This document shows, piece after piece, positions 1-11,300 of a stretch of 64,000 nt of DNA. The notes under the pieces were generated by a model. It was given only the letters and a program-made list of their open reading frames with translations. It did no database searches and had not been told where the DNA came from. The translations under genes and the position numbers were made by a program. Origin of the DNA: Neodontobutis hainanensis (lineage: Eukaryota > Chordata > Actinopteri > Gobiiformes > Odontobutidae); contig JALDNG010000551.1 in assembly GCA_024349245.1 (NCBI GenBank), positions 62,001-126,000 on the forward strand, written 5' to 3'. Numbering within the stretch: position 1 is the first letter of the stretch; each line of letters starts with the position of its first letter.

Positions 1-429
1 ATTACAGCCCATAAGCAGACCCTGAAAACCATGAATAATTAATTTCCTCACAAATATATTTTAATAACAATTATTATTTGAATAATAATAATACTCTGAA
101 CAACAAGAGAAAAATAAATAAGTTTGGCGTTCCATTTCCTAAGAATCTTGTTAATGACCCCTGAATGGCAGAAAAAAAATAATCTCAGTACTCTAAGGTC
201 ATTTTTATGTACTTCTTCTCATTATTGACCCTGAAAGTCAAAGAAAAAAAATTGTATGATGTTTTCAAAGTATAAGTTATTTCATTTGTTTTGCCTGTGG
301 CCAAGAACAAAGTGTACTTGTTTTAACCACCAAAGTGGGTTATTGACTTTGAATAACTAATTTTTTAATTTCATTTTTTCTTGTATATTTCCTTTTCTGC
401 TCTTCTTTAATGTGTTTTCAAATTCCTAC
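1..429. other. AT-rich non-coding sequence
   Basis: I see no gene, RNA or repeat boundary here. The sequence is strongly AT-rich with A- and T-runs. Confidence 0.5.
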
Positions 430-770
430 TGTAATTTCAACACAGACATTATCAGCTGTTTCACGCAAAAGCTGATGCAACCATAATAATCTGCATGTTA
501 TATCATTGTCCATAACTGCCTCTTCTACAATCTCAATAGGCTTGTGGAACTGTCAGTCTGCTGTGAACAAAGCTGATTTCATTACAGCTTTTGGTCAACA
601 TCCTAGTCTTTCAGTTGTAGCACTTACAGAAACATGGATCAAACCAGAGGACTCTGCCACTCTCGCTGCACTCTCCCATAATCACACTTTGTCCCACAGT
701 CCTCGCGTCAAAGGAAGAGGTGGAGGGATCGGACTACTTATCCCTACTGACTGGAAGTTCAAACAGCTAT

Positions 771-986
771 TGTGGTGTAATATTTTGGATGTTCTGTGTT
801 TTATTTTTGTATACTTAATTAGTTATTCATTTATGCATAATGACTTTATGTTATGTGGTTTCATGGTTTTATACTTATGCGTGGTTTATATTCAAATAGG
901 ATGTTAAATGTATTACATCTAGAAACATATTAATGGGAAAAAGAAAACAATGTCAGAGTGTATGGTTTTAACATGACTAAGTTTAA

Positions 987-1018
<32 letters not shown>

Positions 1019-1364
1019 GGTAAGCTCTAAGTTAAAGATAAGTGACATGTGCCTGGCACTAAAAGGGGTCAGAAGGTAACTGGGAACGAGGTTACAACAA
1101 AAAAGTGGGGGCCATTAGAAAGTGGGGGATCCTTTGCATTGAAGAGGTTGTAAATTGTTAAAACTGTCATGTGGAAAAAGTTTAAAAGTGTAGTTTGAAG
1201 AGGCAATCTTTAGTAGAGCTTATAGTCTACTCGGGTCGTTTTGTTGTTGGGGTTGTGAACAATAAAACACTATGGCATAGAGATGGTTGTGAGTTTGTGA
1301 ATTATTCCATACGATGGTGCATCTGAAGGCTGAGCGGTCAGTTTCAGATAATTTTGCCACAACA
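771..1364 (+). mobile_element. Probable solo LTR inside the LINE endonuclease
   Basis: The LINE reading frame stops making sense after codon LFKQL-type sequence at 770 and resumes with SPLCDNSSFEF at 1369. The inserted 594 bp starts TGTGGTG, ends CCACAACA, and is flanked on both sides by CTAT (767-770 and 1365-1368). TG...CA ends, a 4-bp duplication and an AATAAA at 1261-1266 fit a solo LTR of a retrotransposon or endogenous retrovirus. No internal gene remains, so the superfamily cannot be told. Confidence 0.55.
991..1018. repeat. (CA)n microsatellite
   Basis: This is an uninterrupted CA dinucleotide run within the LTR-like insertion. Confidence 0.95.
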
Positions 1365-3722
1365 CTATCACCCTTGTGTGACAACAGCTCCTTCGAGTTC
1401 CATGCTGTTACCATCACCCACCCTGTTAAAAGTCATTTTGTTGTTATCTATCAACCACCAGGTCCGCTTGGACATTTCTTGGAGGAGTTGGATGTGCTTC
1501 TTTCATCCTTCCCTGAGGATGGTACTCCTCTGGTGGTATTAGGAGACTTCAACATCCACCTTGAAAAACCACAGGCTGCTAACTTCAATAACCTGTTTGC
1601 ATCATTTGATCTCAAGCTGGTCTCCACATCGGCAACTCACAAGTCTGGTAACCAACTAGATCTTATCTACATAAGGTACTGCTCCACTCGGCATACTCAG
1701 GTCACGCCACTGCACACGTCTGATTATTTTTTCATAACTCTCGACCTCGACCTCTTGAACTTCTCCAGTCACTGCAATTGTTTTACCGCTGGTCACTTTC
1801 CGACGCAACCTGCGTACACTCACTCCCTCCTGCTTTTCCTCTGCTATCTCTTCTGCGCTCCCCCCCTCTGAGGAGCTCTCTCTTTTAAACACCAACAATG
1901 CCACCGACACTCTGTTCTCCACACTTATGCCCTCTTACATCTAGACCAGCTCGTACATCCTCGTCTTCTCCCTGGTAACCCGATATTCTATGCAAGCATC
2001 GCGCCAGCTTCCGGTCAGCTGAGAGAAAATGGCGCAAGTCAAAAGATCCTACAAACCTCTGCAACTACAAGTCTCTCCTCTCTATTTTCTCCGCTGATGT
2101 TAAATCTGCAAAAACTGCCTACTACCATTCTAAGTTAATCAACTCACACACTCTATTTAAAACCTTTTCTTCCCTCCTTTGTCTGCTTGCTTTGCTTACC
2201 CACCTTCTTCGAATTTAACAGCTGATGATTTTGCGTCTTTCTTTCTCTCTGTCGAACTCGTCTAAACCCCTGATATGTGTTTGCTCCCCTCATTCTCTCC
2301 TCTAACTGAAGCAGACATTTCTAAGGGACATCCTCCTGGACCAGAACCAGTCTGGGTTCAAGAGCGGACATTCCACCGAAACGGCACTGCTCTCAGTCAT
2401 CGAAGCCCTGAGACTGGCAAAGGCAACATCCAAGTCATCTGTCCTCATCTTACTGAATCTGTCTGCTGCCTTTGACACTGTTAATAAATCACATCCTCCT
2501 GTCTTCTCTCAGTGCGATGGGTGTCTCTGGAATTTAGAGTATCCCGGAGAAACGAGGTCTCCGAGTCCCAAAATCTCTATACAGGGGTGCCACAGGGCTC
2601 AGTGCTTGGACCGCTGCTCTTTTCCATATACATGACATTCCTTGGTTCTGACATTCAGAAGCATGGCTTTTCCTATCACTGCTATGCGGATGACACTCAA
2701 CTCCACTTGTCATTTCAACCTAACGATCCCACTGTCTCTGCTCGTGTCTCGGCGTGCCTGTGTGACATCTCACTTTGGAGGAAGGACCATCACCTGCAGC
2801 TGAACCTTGCAAAACCAGAACTGCTTGTGATTTCCGGCCAACCCAAAGACCCACCACAACCTCTCCATTCAACTAGGCCCAACAACCATTACACCATCCA
2901 GCACTGCCAGAAATCTGGGAGTGGTAATTGATGATCAACTAAATTTCTCAAGTCATGTTGACAGCACCACCAGGTCCTGTAGATTCATTCTCTAAAACAT
3001 TAGGAAAATTAGACCTTTCCTATCAGAGCACTCTACGCAAATCCTAGTCCAGGTTCTTGTCTTCCAGCCAAAACTGGATTATTGCAATGCTCTTCTGGCT
3101 GGACTCCCTGCCTGCACAACCAAACCTCTACAGCTGATTCAGAATACAGCGGCAAGAGTGGTCTTTAATGAACCGAAGAGAGCAGACGTAACTCCTCTCT
3201 TCATTAGGTTACACTGGCTCCCGGTTGACGACTGCAGCAAATTCAAAGCTATGCTCTTGGCCTACAAGACCACCACTGACTCCGCACCCTCATATCTTAA
3301 CTCACTGATACAGACCTATGTTGCTACAAGATCCTTGCGCTCTGCAAAGGAACAATGTGTGGTGGAATCATCCCAAAAAGGAAAAAATAAATAAAAGTCA
3401 CTCTCTGGATCTGTTCCACTTTGGTGGAATGATCTACCTACAAGATCAGCAGATGCTGTAGCCATCTTTAAAAAACGCCTGAAAACACATCTCTTCCATC
3501 GACACCAGACTGACAAACAATGACTTCTACTTCATTTCTATTGATTTCCTTCACTTAAAAAAAATAAATAAAAAAAAATCTCTTATCCTTAGCTTTGTAA
3601 ACTGTGCTGGGTTTTAACAGACTAGTTTTTGGTGCACTTATGCTTTTTGTGACCTTGTGAGGTTAAAAATGCTTCCATTATTTTCCTCACTTTCTCACTA
3701 AATGACTAAATGTAAATGTAAA

Positions 3723-4490
3723 ACAAGTACTACAACACAAACACTTAGGCTCTGGTGTCAAAACATTTTTTTCTCCTCTTGCTGTTCAGGGCTTCTGTAA
3801 AATACAGTAAAATCTGTTATCCATATATTGGAGAAGTAGTTACTCTATTTCTCCACAAGATGGTGCCTGGGTGTAGGAAACCACACAATCCTACTTCTGG
3901 GTGTGGCTTCTGTCTGAGGCACAGGCTAAAGTCACCTTTTTTGTTGGCCATGTGTCTTTTGTTTTGCTACAAATGTGAGTAAACACAATATTTGTCAGAA
4001 TATAAATCAATTATTATTGCTTAATCCTACTTTATTTATTTTGTGATATTACATTCGAACATACAAGTGAACTTAAGTAACTAATTTATGTTATCTGTTC
4101 ATGCCAACAACTTTAAACTTTAGTTAAAATAAATAACCTAAACTGCATTGCTGTCTCTTGTTGGTTTGTGGCACTAGTTTGAACATTCAAACCAAATACA
4201 GGCACTGCCAACTAATAGCCAAAGCAGAGGAGATTGTAAAATGACATTTAGGAACAGTTCTTTTAGTCTGGAACTGGCCCATTACAGTAACTTTGTGGCC
4301 GAGACCCTGGATAAAGGACAGTTAGTCACAGGGCTGACACCAACGTCCAATCCCAATTCTACCCCTTAGTTCTTGTTTTGCGCATTCACAAGACAAAGAG
4401 ATGTCACAATATCGGGGTGGCTGGTTAATCAATGGGCTAGGCCCCTCTCTCATTTAGGCTTTTCAATGTATTGTTAAACATTTACTAGAT
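3723..4490. other. Non-coding; short SINE-like scrap
   Basis: I find no gene. Bases 4300-4355 (ending in cacagggctgacac) resemble the middle part of the fish tRNA-SINE also seen at 32.3 kb. The rest shows nothing I can name. Confidence 0.35.
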
Positions 4491-4493
4491 ATA

Positions 4494-5760
4494 TTAAAAT
4501 GTACTTAAACATATTGTTATAGTTTTGATCGCACCAATGTCTAAATTCCCACAAAATTTTTTTTTTTTACAGACTAAGCCCAATAAAACGCACAGATCTC
4601 TCCAGAGATCAATGATATTGAGATCAGGAGGCTGAGAAGGCCAGTCCAGAACCTTCGCTTTATGCAACTGTAGCCAATGGCAGGTCAACTTGACTTTTTG
4701 CTTTGGCTTGTGTCATGTTGGAATGTCCGAGTACGTCCCATGAGCAGCTTTTCAGGCTGATGCAAATTTTCCTCCAGTATTTTTTGATAACATGCTTCAT
4801 TCATCTTGCAATCAATTTTGACAAAGTTTCCTGAGCCTTTGTAGCTCACACATCCACCTCCATTTTTTACAGAAGGAATGGTGTACTTTTTATCATAGGC
4901 CTTGTTGACCTCCTCTCCAAATGTAACATTTATGGTTGTGGTCAAAAAGTTCAATATTGGTCTCATCACTACATGTGACTTTGTTCCAGAGGTTTTAACA
5001 CTCGTCTGTGTGGTGTTTGGTGCATTGTAAGCAGTATGCTTTGTGGGATTTGTGTAGCAATGGCTTTCTCAACCACGCAGCCCAATTTTCATCAAGTGCT
5101 TCCTTATTGCGCTTCTTGAAACAGTCATACCACTTTTTTCTCAGACAGTCCTCTAATTTAGCTGAGGTTAATTGTGGGTTTTTCTTTGCATCCCAACAGT
5201 TTTTCTGAAAATTGTGGCTGAATTTTTTGTTGGTCTAACTGACCTTTACATTCTCCACTTCTTAATTAGAGTTTGTAAATTGCTGATTGGCATTTCTTTA
5301 AATACCTTTTTGTATCCCTTTCTTGTTTTAAACAGTTCAATTACCTTTTCAAACAGACCCTTGACAATTATTTAGCTTTTTCCATTACTCAGAATACAGA
5401 AACATCAGTGCAGCACTGGATGAAAAAGCAAGGGTCTGTCAGGAGCCCAGAAACTCACTAACCTTTTATACAGACACACTGATTACAAGTAAACAGATCA
5501 CAGGTGAAGATGGTTACCTTTAGTAGCCATTCAAACCTGTTTGTGTCAACTTGTGCATGTTATCAGGCCAATTATCAGAATCATTTGGGTAGTTTCTTGT
5601 TGTTGTTATGTCATTGTAATTATGATTTTAAAAGAGTAAACATTTGTTTGACAATAAATGGCTTCACCCAACCTACACCCAACCACTTACTATGATTGAC
5701 AGAAAGGTTTTTGAATTATTATTCATGTAACAAAACATGGTTTTAAGAGCACAAATGTAG
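4494..5760 (-). mobile_element. Decayed Tc1-like transposon
   Basis: Minus-strand fragments at 4685-4969 (NVTFGEEVNKAYDKK, then GGGCVSYKGSGNF and TRTFQHD) and 4580-4690 (DWPSQPPDLNIIDLW) match, in order, the middle and C-terminal parts of a Tc1 transposase. The last contains the PDLNIIE-like segment around the third catalytic residue, changed to IID. Frames are broken. The 3'-flanking block 5500-5757 has the wording of a Tc1 terminal region ending in gagcacaaatgtag. I could not find the matching left end, so the left limit is only the coding remnant. Confidence 0.75.
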
Positions 5761-6227
5761 CTCTAGATTAGCGCTTCTACTCATCTCAATATTTTATTTA
5801 GTTATTTTACTTTTGATTAAAACTTTCATAAGTATAGATTTGTAGTTGTTAGTCAAACTAAAGCTTACAGTTATTTTAATATGATCTGGTCATTTTGAGT
5901 CTTACAACAGGACTGGGATTTTTTTTAAATAAAAATTACACTTTATTTCAAATTTGTGCTGTACACTACAGTGTTTTTGGCCAAAGCTATGGCACAGCTG
6001 CTTCAGGTCACATATTTGTGTTATTTTTTGTGCTGCCAAAATTAATGTCACAATTTAGGTTGAAGTGCTTAAGAACTTTTACACATGCACTATTCAGAGC
6101 ACCCTGATTGGGCGCATCACCGTGTGGATGGGAGGGCTATACACAGTATGACCATTTAGCATTTAGGAGGGTGGTCTGGTCAGCTGAGAGAACCATCAGG
6201 ACCACTCTTCCCAGTCTGCAGGATATT

Positions 6228-7680
6228 ACGGAGCCCCTCTGGTCTCACTATGTAAAAAAAATATATATATGTAACTAAACTAAGAGATACGCTAAGTCGT
6301 GGCCACGAGATAAGTAAATATGAATAAATATAAAAGGAGAATGCACAATGGAGCAGCTTTTCTCCCGAAAGCATGCACGCTAACTCTGCCACCCATAAGG
6401 CTCATACATACAGCCAGATGGAGGTACCGTGACCTAAGCCTAGAACGCCCTCTGCTGACGTTTTATCGTAGGCTACACAGACATGCTTTTCCAAAATGTC
6501 AAACACTTCAATAATTAATAAACCAGTCTGCAAACTACTATAGACTATCTTAAAATCATAATCAGAAATACTTTATTGATCTTTATTGAGATCAATAACC
6601 TTTGTTATTTAAATGGAGCCTGTACTGTAGTGCAATGTAATACTTCACATTCTGTGCAATATTATCTGTTTTAATATTCAGTGTAATATAGTTTGCTGCA
6701 GTTCTGCTTCTATTTATTTACTAGTACTGTTCATCACAATCAATTCAATTCTGTTAATACAGTAATGTAAATCTTGTAGGCTGCATATCCATGGTCCTTT
6801 ATAACTCTTCTTTATATTTTATAGCATATATTTATACTTTTTACGTGTATATAGGCTACTTGTTTATTTACCAACTTATATTATTATTTATATTTCTTTA
6901 AATGTCTTGATGTGCACATCAACTGTGACACAATTGTCCCCTGGGTTATCGATATCAATAAAGATCAATAAAGTATTTCTGATTATGATTTTAAGATAGT
7001 CTATATTAGTGTGCAGACTGGTTCATTAATTATTTATTGAAGTGTTTGACATTTTGGAAAAGCATGTCTGTGTAGCCTACGATAAAACGTCAGCAGAGGG
7101 CGTTGTAGGCTTAGGTCACGGTACCTCTATTTGGCTGTATGTATGAGTCTTATGGGTGGCAGAGTTAGCGTGTATGCTTTCGGGAGAAAAGCTGCTCCAT
7201 TGTAGCCTGGCTCCGCCCTCCTACGTACTTCCGCTCAATTTCATTTCGCTTTAGTACTTAGTCTGGGATCGCTGTATATTCTTAGGTTTCCAGAAATCAA
7301 TTTTTTGTAGGACCAATCAGCGAACAGAGGGAGTGACTTGTTGTTTCCGGTCGGTTTCGGCGCATGACATACGTCACGACCACACGTTAGCGATTGGCTA
7401 TGGCAGATCCTGAGTGACTCTGGGCAGATCCAATAGTTTTAAACTTCAACAGAGTTCCCGCATACAAGGAAGTAAACGCTTGTCAATGGAGCGAGGCCAG
7501 ACTCTCTGTACAAATGAAATGTACGAGAGTCTGGTAGAACCAGGCTAGCTCCATTGTGCATTCTCCTTTTATATTCATTCATATTTACTTATCTCGTGGC
7601 CACGACTTAGCGTATCTCGTGGCCACGACTTAGTTACATATTTTTTTTTTTTTTACATAGTGAGACCAGAGGGGCTCCGT
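6228..7680. mobile_element. Fold-back (long inverted repeat) hAT-like element
   Basis: The left arm (6228 to about 6597) is repeated in reverse complement on the right (about 6943-7203 and 7558-7680). Ends are ACGGAGCCCCTCTGG and its complement. AGGATAT occurs on both sides (6220-6226 and 7681-7687), with the eighth base differing, which fits an 8-bp hAT-type duplication. The roughly 350-bp centre is AT-rich and has no open frame; its edges carry an aataaagtatttctgatta LINE-tail motif in both orientations. Non-autonomous; the superfamily is inferred from duplication length only. Confidence 0.7.
7203..7547. mobile_element. 345-bp MITE nested in the fold-back element
   Basis: The right arm of the fold-back element is interrupted here. 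The insert starts TAGCCTGGCTCC and ends GAACCAGGCTA, and GCTCCATTG is duplicated on both sides (7194-7202, 7548-7556; a tenth base T is shared too). The left arm of the host element shows the uninterrupted site near 6340-6355. A 9-10 bp duplication suggests a Mutator-like or IS4EU-like origin; this is inference. Confidence 0.75.
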
Positions 7681-8198
7681 AGGATATCTATATCAATTGG
7701 AGCAGAAGCAGAGCTGAACAGATTGCATCAGATAACACCTCGACAACAGACTGTTCTCCCTGCTGCCATTATGGGGAAATTGACGCTCGAAGAGGGCCAA
7801 CATAGATGGAATAAGGTTTTATCCTTTTGGAATAAGGCTTTAAAAACAAAGGAACACCTAATATACATACTTACATAAACATATTGCTCATGTACTTTTA
7901 TGCACCATATTAGTTTTTGTTTGTCTGTTTCATTCATTTTTTTTGTCCTGGATGTCTGGTACACAAGAATTTCACTGCACATTGTACATTGTATAATGGT
8001 GTATGTGAGAAATAAAGCTTGAACTTAAACTTAAGTTCAGGTTATAAATAAGCTTCATTGGCCTATAGGAGATGTACTTTTGTTGTCTTCTGTGACTGGG
8101 ACTTTGAGTTGTACTGATGTTTCTATAAATCCATGGTGAGGCAGGGCCCCCATGACCAATCCCGCTTAGTGCCCCCAGATGAACTGATCATCTCTAAC

Positions 8199-8345
8199 CT
8201 GCATAAGCTGAAAGTTCAGGTCCTGTTTGTCCGAGGCCAGGGCTGAGTTCAGGGCTGACATTTTGTCCAGAGCATCCCGTCCTTCGTCCAGCTCTCTCCT
8301 GAGGATGGTCTCAGTGGACGACAGTTGCAGCACAACCTCCCTGCC
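8199..8345 (-). CDS. Rootletin-like exon (most 3' in window)
   Basis: It has 49 codons in phase 0/0. It includes TETILRRELDEG and DKMSALNSALASDKQDLN, close to the SALNESLAQDKLDLN stretch I recall from rootletin. Further exons are expected left of the window; I found none between 1 and 8198. Confidence 0.88.
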
Positions 8346-11300
8346 CTGATCACAGACGGATACCACAAGGTCAACACTACACGCAAATCAAACATTTAAC
8401 ACTACCTCAGGTGACTCTTTCGATGTTTGGCATTACAGAATAAAAATTATGTTAAACCAGTAAACATCCACATCAGTCTTTTCGGAAAATAATAAATAAA
8501 TACATTTCTAATAAGTACACTTTAAGAAGAGAGCGGCGGGATAGAGAGGAGGACCAGCTTACCTATACATTGAGATCTAGTAGCAAAAATACAGTCAAAT
8601 CCAGAGCCAGTTTATTAAAAGTGCTTATGTAAGTATCAGCACGTCTCCAGCTGGCCTCCCAACTTTTGCTGTGTTTCTGTTTTTAAAGAAATTGATCTGA
8701 GGTAATTACAGAGACAATAAATGTCTTTATTTATATTTGAATTCTAAGTAGAAACAGTGAGAGACTAGTGTTTGAGCTGATTACAACTCTACGGCCTACA
8801 AAAACACTTTCTGCTGTTCCCTTTATTATAATGTGCTTAAAATGGTGTTTCACTGTGTTCTTAAAAATAACTGCTTCTTTTAAAAATTCACCAAATATAA
8901 TTTATTGTATCATGTTATTCTTATCTGGTCTGTGCTGTCTGTCAAAAATAGACCAGCATCTCAAAGATCCTCTTCCGCCCCACTGTTGGCCGATGTGCCC
9001 GGTGTAAATTACTACAATAACTACAGTACAGAAGTGTTCTTCTTAACTTACATACTAATGTAGTAATGTCTTCACCCTCACATATGGCCTAAATGTAAAT
9101 GTGATAAACTATTGGAAATAATTGGAAAACTTATGGCTTTATTAATCAGCTTCATAATTCTATTACAATAATTAGTTCCAAATAACATCTGTCCAAAAGT
9201 TCATGGCTCAGTCCTGGTCCTCTACTGTTCATTATCAGTCCCACACAGGATTTCAGGTGAACAACACTGTTTACTGACCTGTGCTATAGGCCTAATTATT
9301 ATGTAAATTGATAAAAAATGGGGTGCACGTGGCAGAGTGGTAAGCACTCCTGAGTCCAAAACCCGGCTGACTCAAACATTCTTGGCCAACTCCGGTCTTT
9401 CTGTGAGGAGTCTGCATGTCCTCCACATGTTATAGGTTCTCTCTGGGTACTCCAGCTTCCTCCCACCGTTCAAAGACATGCATGTACAGGTTAATTGGCA
9501 AATCGAAAAGTGTCCCTAGTGAATGAACGTGAGAGTGAAAGGTTGTGTACCACCTTGCCTCCAGTGGTCAGCTGTAACACTGGTAAAGCGCTTTGAGTAC
9601 CTACTAGATGGAAAAATGCTATATAAATAAATAAATAAATTTAAAAAAACCAAGCCACTGCACAAAATCACATTTGGACAGGATCTGAAAAGTTACTAAT
9701 AAAATTCCTTTTGTCCAAACAGTTGGCAGTGGCTGTGGAGTGGATTTACCTTTGTGAGAGCATTTCGAGCATCTGCAGCCTCTTCCTCTGCTCTCTGTCT
9801 GTTCAGCTGTTCCCACTCAAAAGCTGCCTAGAGGAACAACAGGGACACAGAATCCGTGTATCATTCGTTCTTTTCATATTCAATTAAGAAAACAAATTCG
9901 GAAAATCGAAAAAGGACTTGTTATTTCCTTATTCGTTTACAAATACAATATTTAAAAAACAAATAATGACTGTTTTTTTGTATTTTCGATGACATGCTCA
10001 AATTGAAAATGGGAAATACGAAAACGCCTCCACCACGAATCTGATTTTAATATTTAGTTCTACAATTTGCCCTGACCCGGATGTAGCTGTGAAACAGGGT
10101 TGCCGAGTCCTGGCCGAGTCTGCATAACAACACCCTCCCAAAAAAAATAGATTAAAAAATTTAATAACTTTCCGGGGAGTAAAATTGCCGTTTTGGGTGG
10201 TAAATATTCCGTTCCACAGGGAGGAGGAGGGACATTCAAGCGTGAAACCATATACCTGGCAACACTGATGAAAGAGCGTGCGCGACCATCACTGTCTGAC
10301 AATCGATCACAATGGAAAGTTTTGTGTTCTTTAGAGGAACAAGCGAATCACTTTAAAAGAAAATGACCTTACAACTGACAAGATTGGCAGGATCTTTCAG
10401 GTAAAGTTACTGTAGATTCAACTACAAATGCCAATTCACACTGCACCGACCAAGACACTTCGCCTGGTTTCGTCGGATCAGTGTGTTGTTTCTGTTGGCA
10501 TTGGTCTAGGTCATTTGGTGATTGTAGACCGTGGTCGGAGTCTGTCGGTGTAAGGTGAATTGACCTTTATGTGGCATATTTTTCGTGAGAAAATCAAATG
10601 TATATAATTGAACTGAATCCATGGGCTAGGTCTTAAAGTGACATCAGGCTAATACTGTATACCTCTCTATGTACATTTTAAAGAAATCACTATGCTCTTT
10701 ACAAAACTTTTGTTCAGAATACAACATTTTGATGTTCTGTCAGAAGGGAGGCCCACTGTCTTTGAAAACAATTCAAAACATCTGTTAAATTACACCATTG
10801 TTAAATTACAACATAAATTTCAGTGGCCTGATAAATATCCTGCACTTGATTATGTTGTAATAAAAATATCTTATAGGTCCATGGCCCCAGTTTGTACATC
10901 ACTGATGACAACAATGTGGCTCTGTTTCCTGTGCCTGATGGCCACTTCAGTCTTCTTGACCTCACAGTAAGGGGTCATTATGAGGTGCACGGTGAGAGCA
11001 TCAGCGTGGAGTGTTCACCTAATACTCCTGTAACATCCAACCCTATTCGCTTTTCCTTCCACCGGCCAGTCAGTGCAGCAGCGGGTTCTGCTGCTGGTTC
11101 TTCTGCAGTTCCAAGAGCAACTATGCCAAAAACTTTCCATAGGTAACCAAATTAAACAATTTGTCTTTGTAAAAACTTAATATGTTACACATAGTACATA
11201 ATTTAAGCATCACAGTATAATAGAATGTAAAACAATTGAAGACTTTGCATGCTTTCAGTGCATTAGTTACTTTGCCATCCAGTCACACAAGTTAATTGCC

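Larger units (their letters stand above)
430..3722 (+). mobile_element. L2-like LINE, decayed, with a nested insertion
   Basis: Translated pieces follow the order of a LINE ORF2. An endonuclease N-terminus (506-770) reads through GLWNCQSAVNKADF and LTETWIKP, and the endonuclease continues after an insertion (about 1369-1800) with VVLGDFNIHLEKP. The reverse transcriptase core at 2560-2880 has GVPQGSVLGPLLF and YADDTQLH, and the C-terminal part at 2930-3530 has LDYCNALLAG and LHWLPV. Stops and frame changes break it in many places, so it is dead. The 3' end is a T/A-rich tail finishing in AAATGTAAATG-type repeats near 3710. This motif order is typical of the vertebrate L2/Maui clade; the exact family is inferred. 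The 5' boundary is approximate. Confidence 0.85.
6110..8025 (+). mobile_element. Rex1/CR1-like LINE 3' fragment, split by an insertion
   Basis: Two separated pieces, 6110-6227 and 7681-8025, join into one LINE 3' end. The first encodes a stretch ending TTLPSLQDI; the second continues in the same sense with a serine- and proline-poor tail and ends in the AATAAAGCTTGAACTT-type terminus typical of these elements. The two halves are separated exactly by the fold-back element at 6228-7680. Confidence 0.65.

Noticed and set aside
8030..8198. Further rootletin exon left of 8199
   Set aside because: No phase-0 open coiled-coil segment with splice sites was found here or in the repeats further left.
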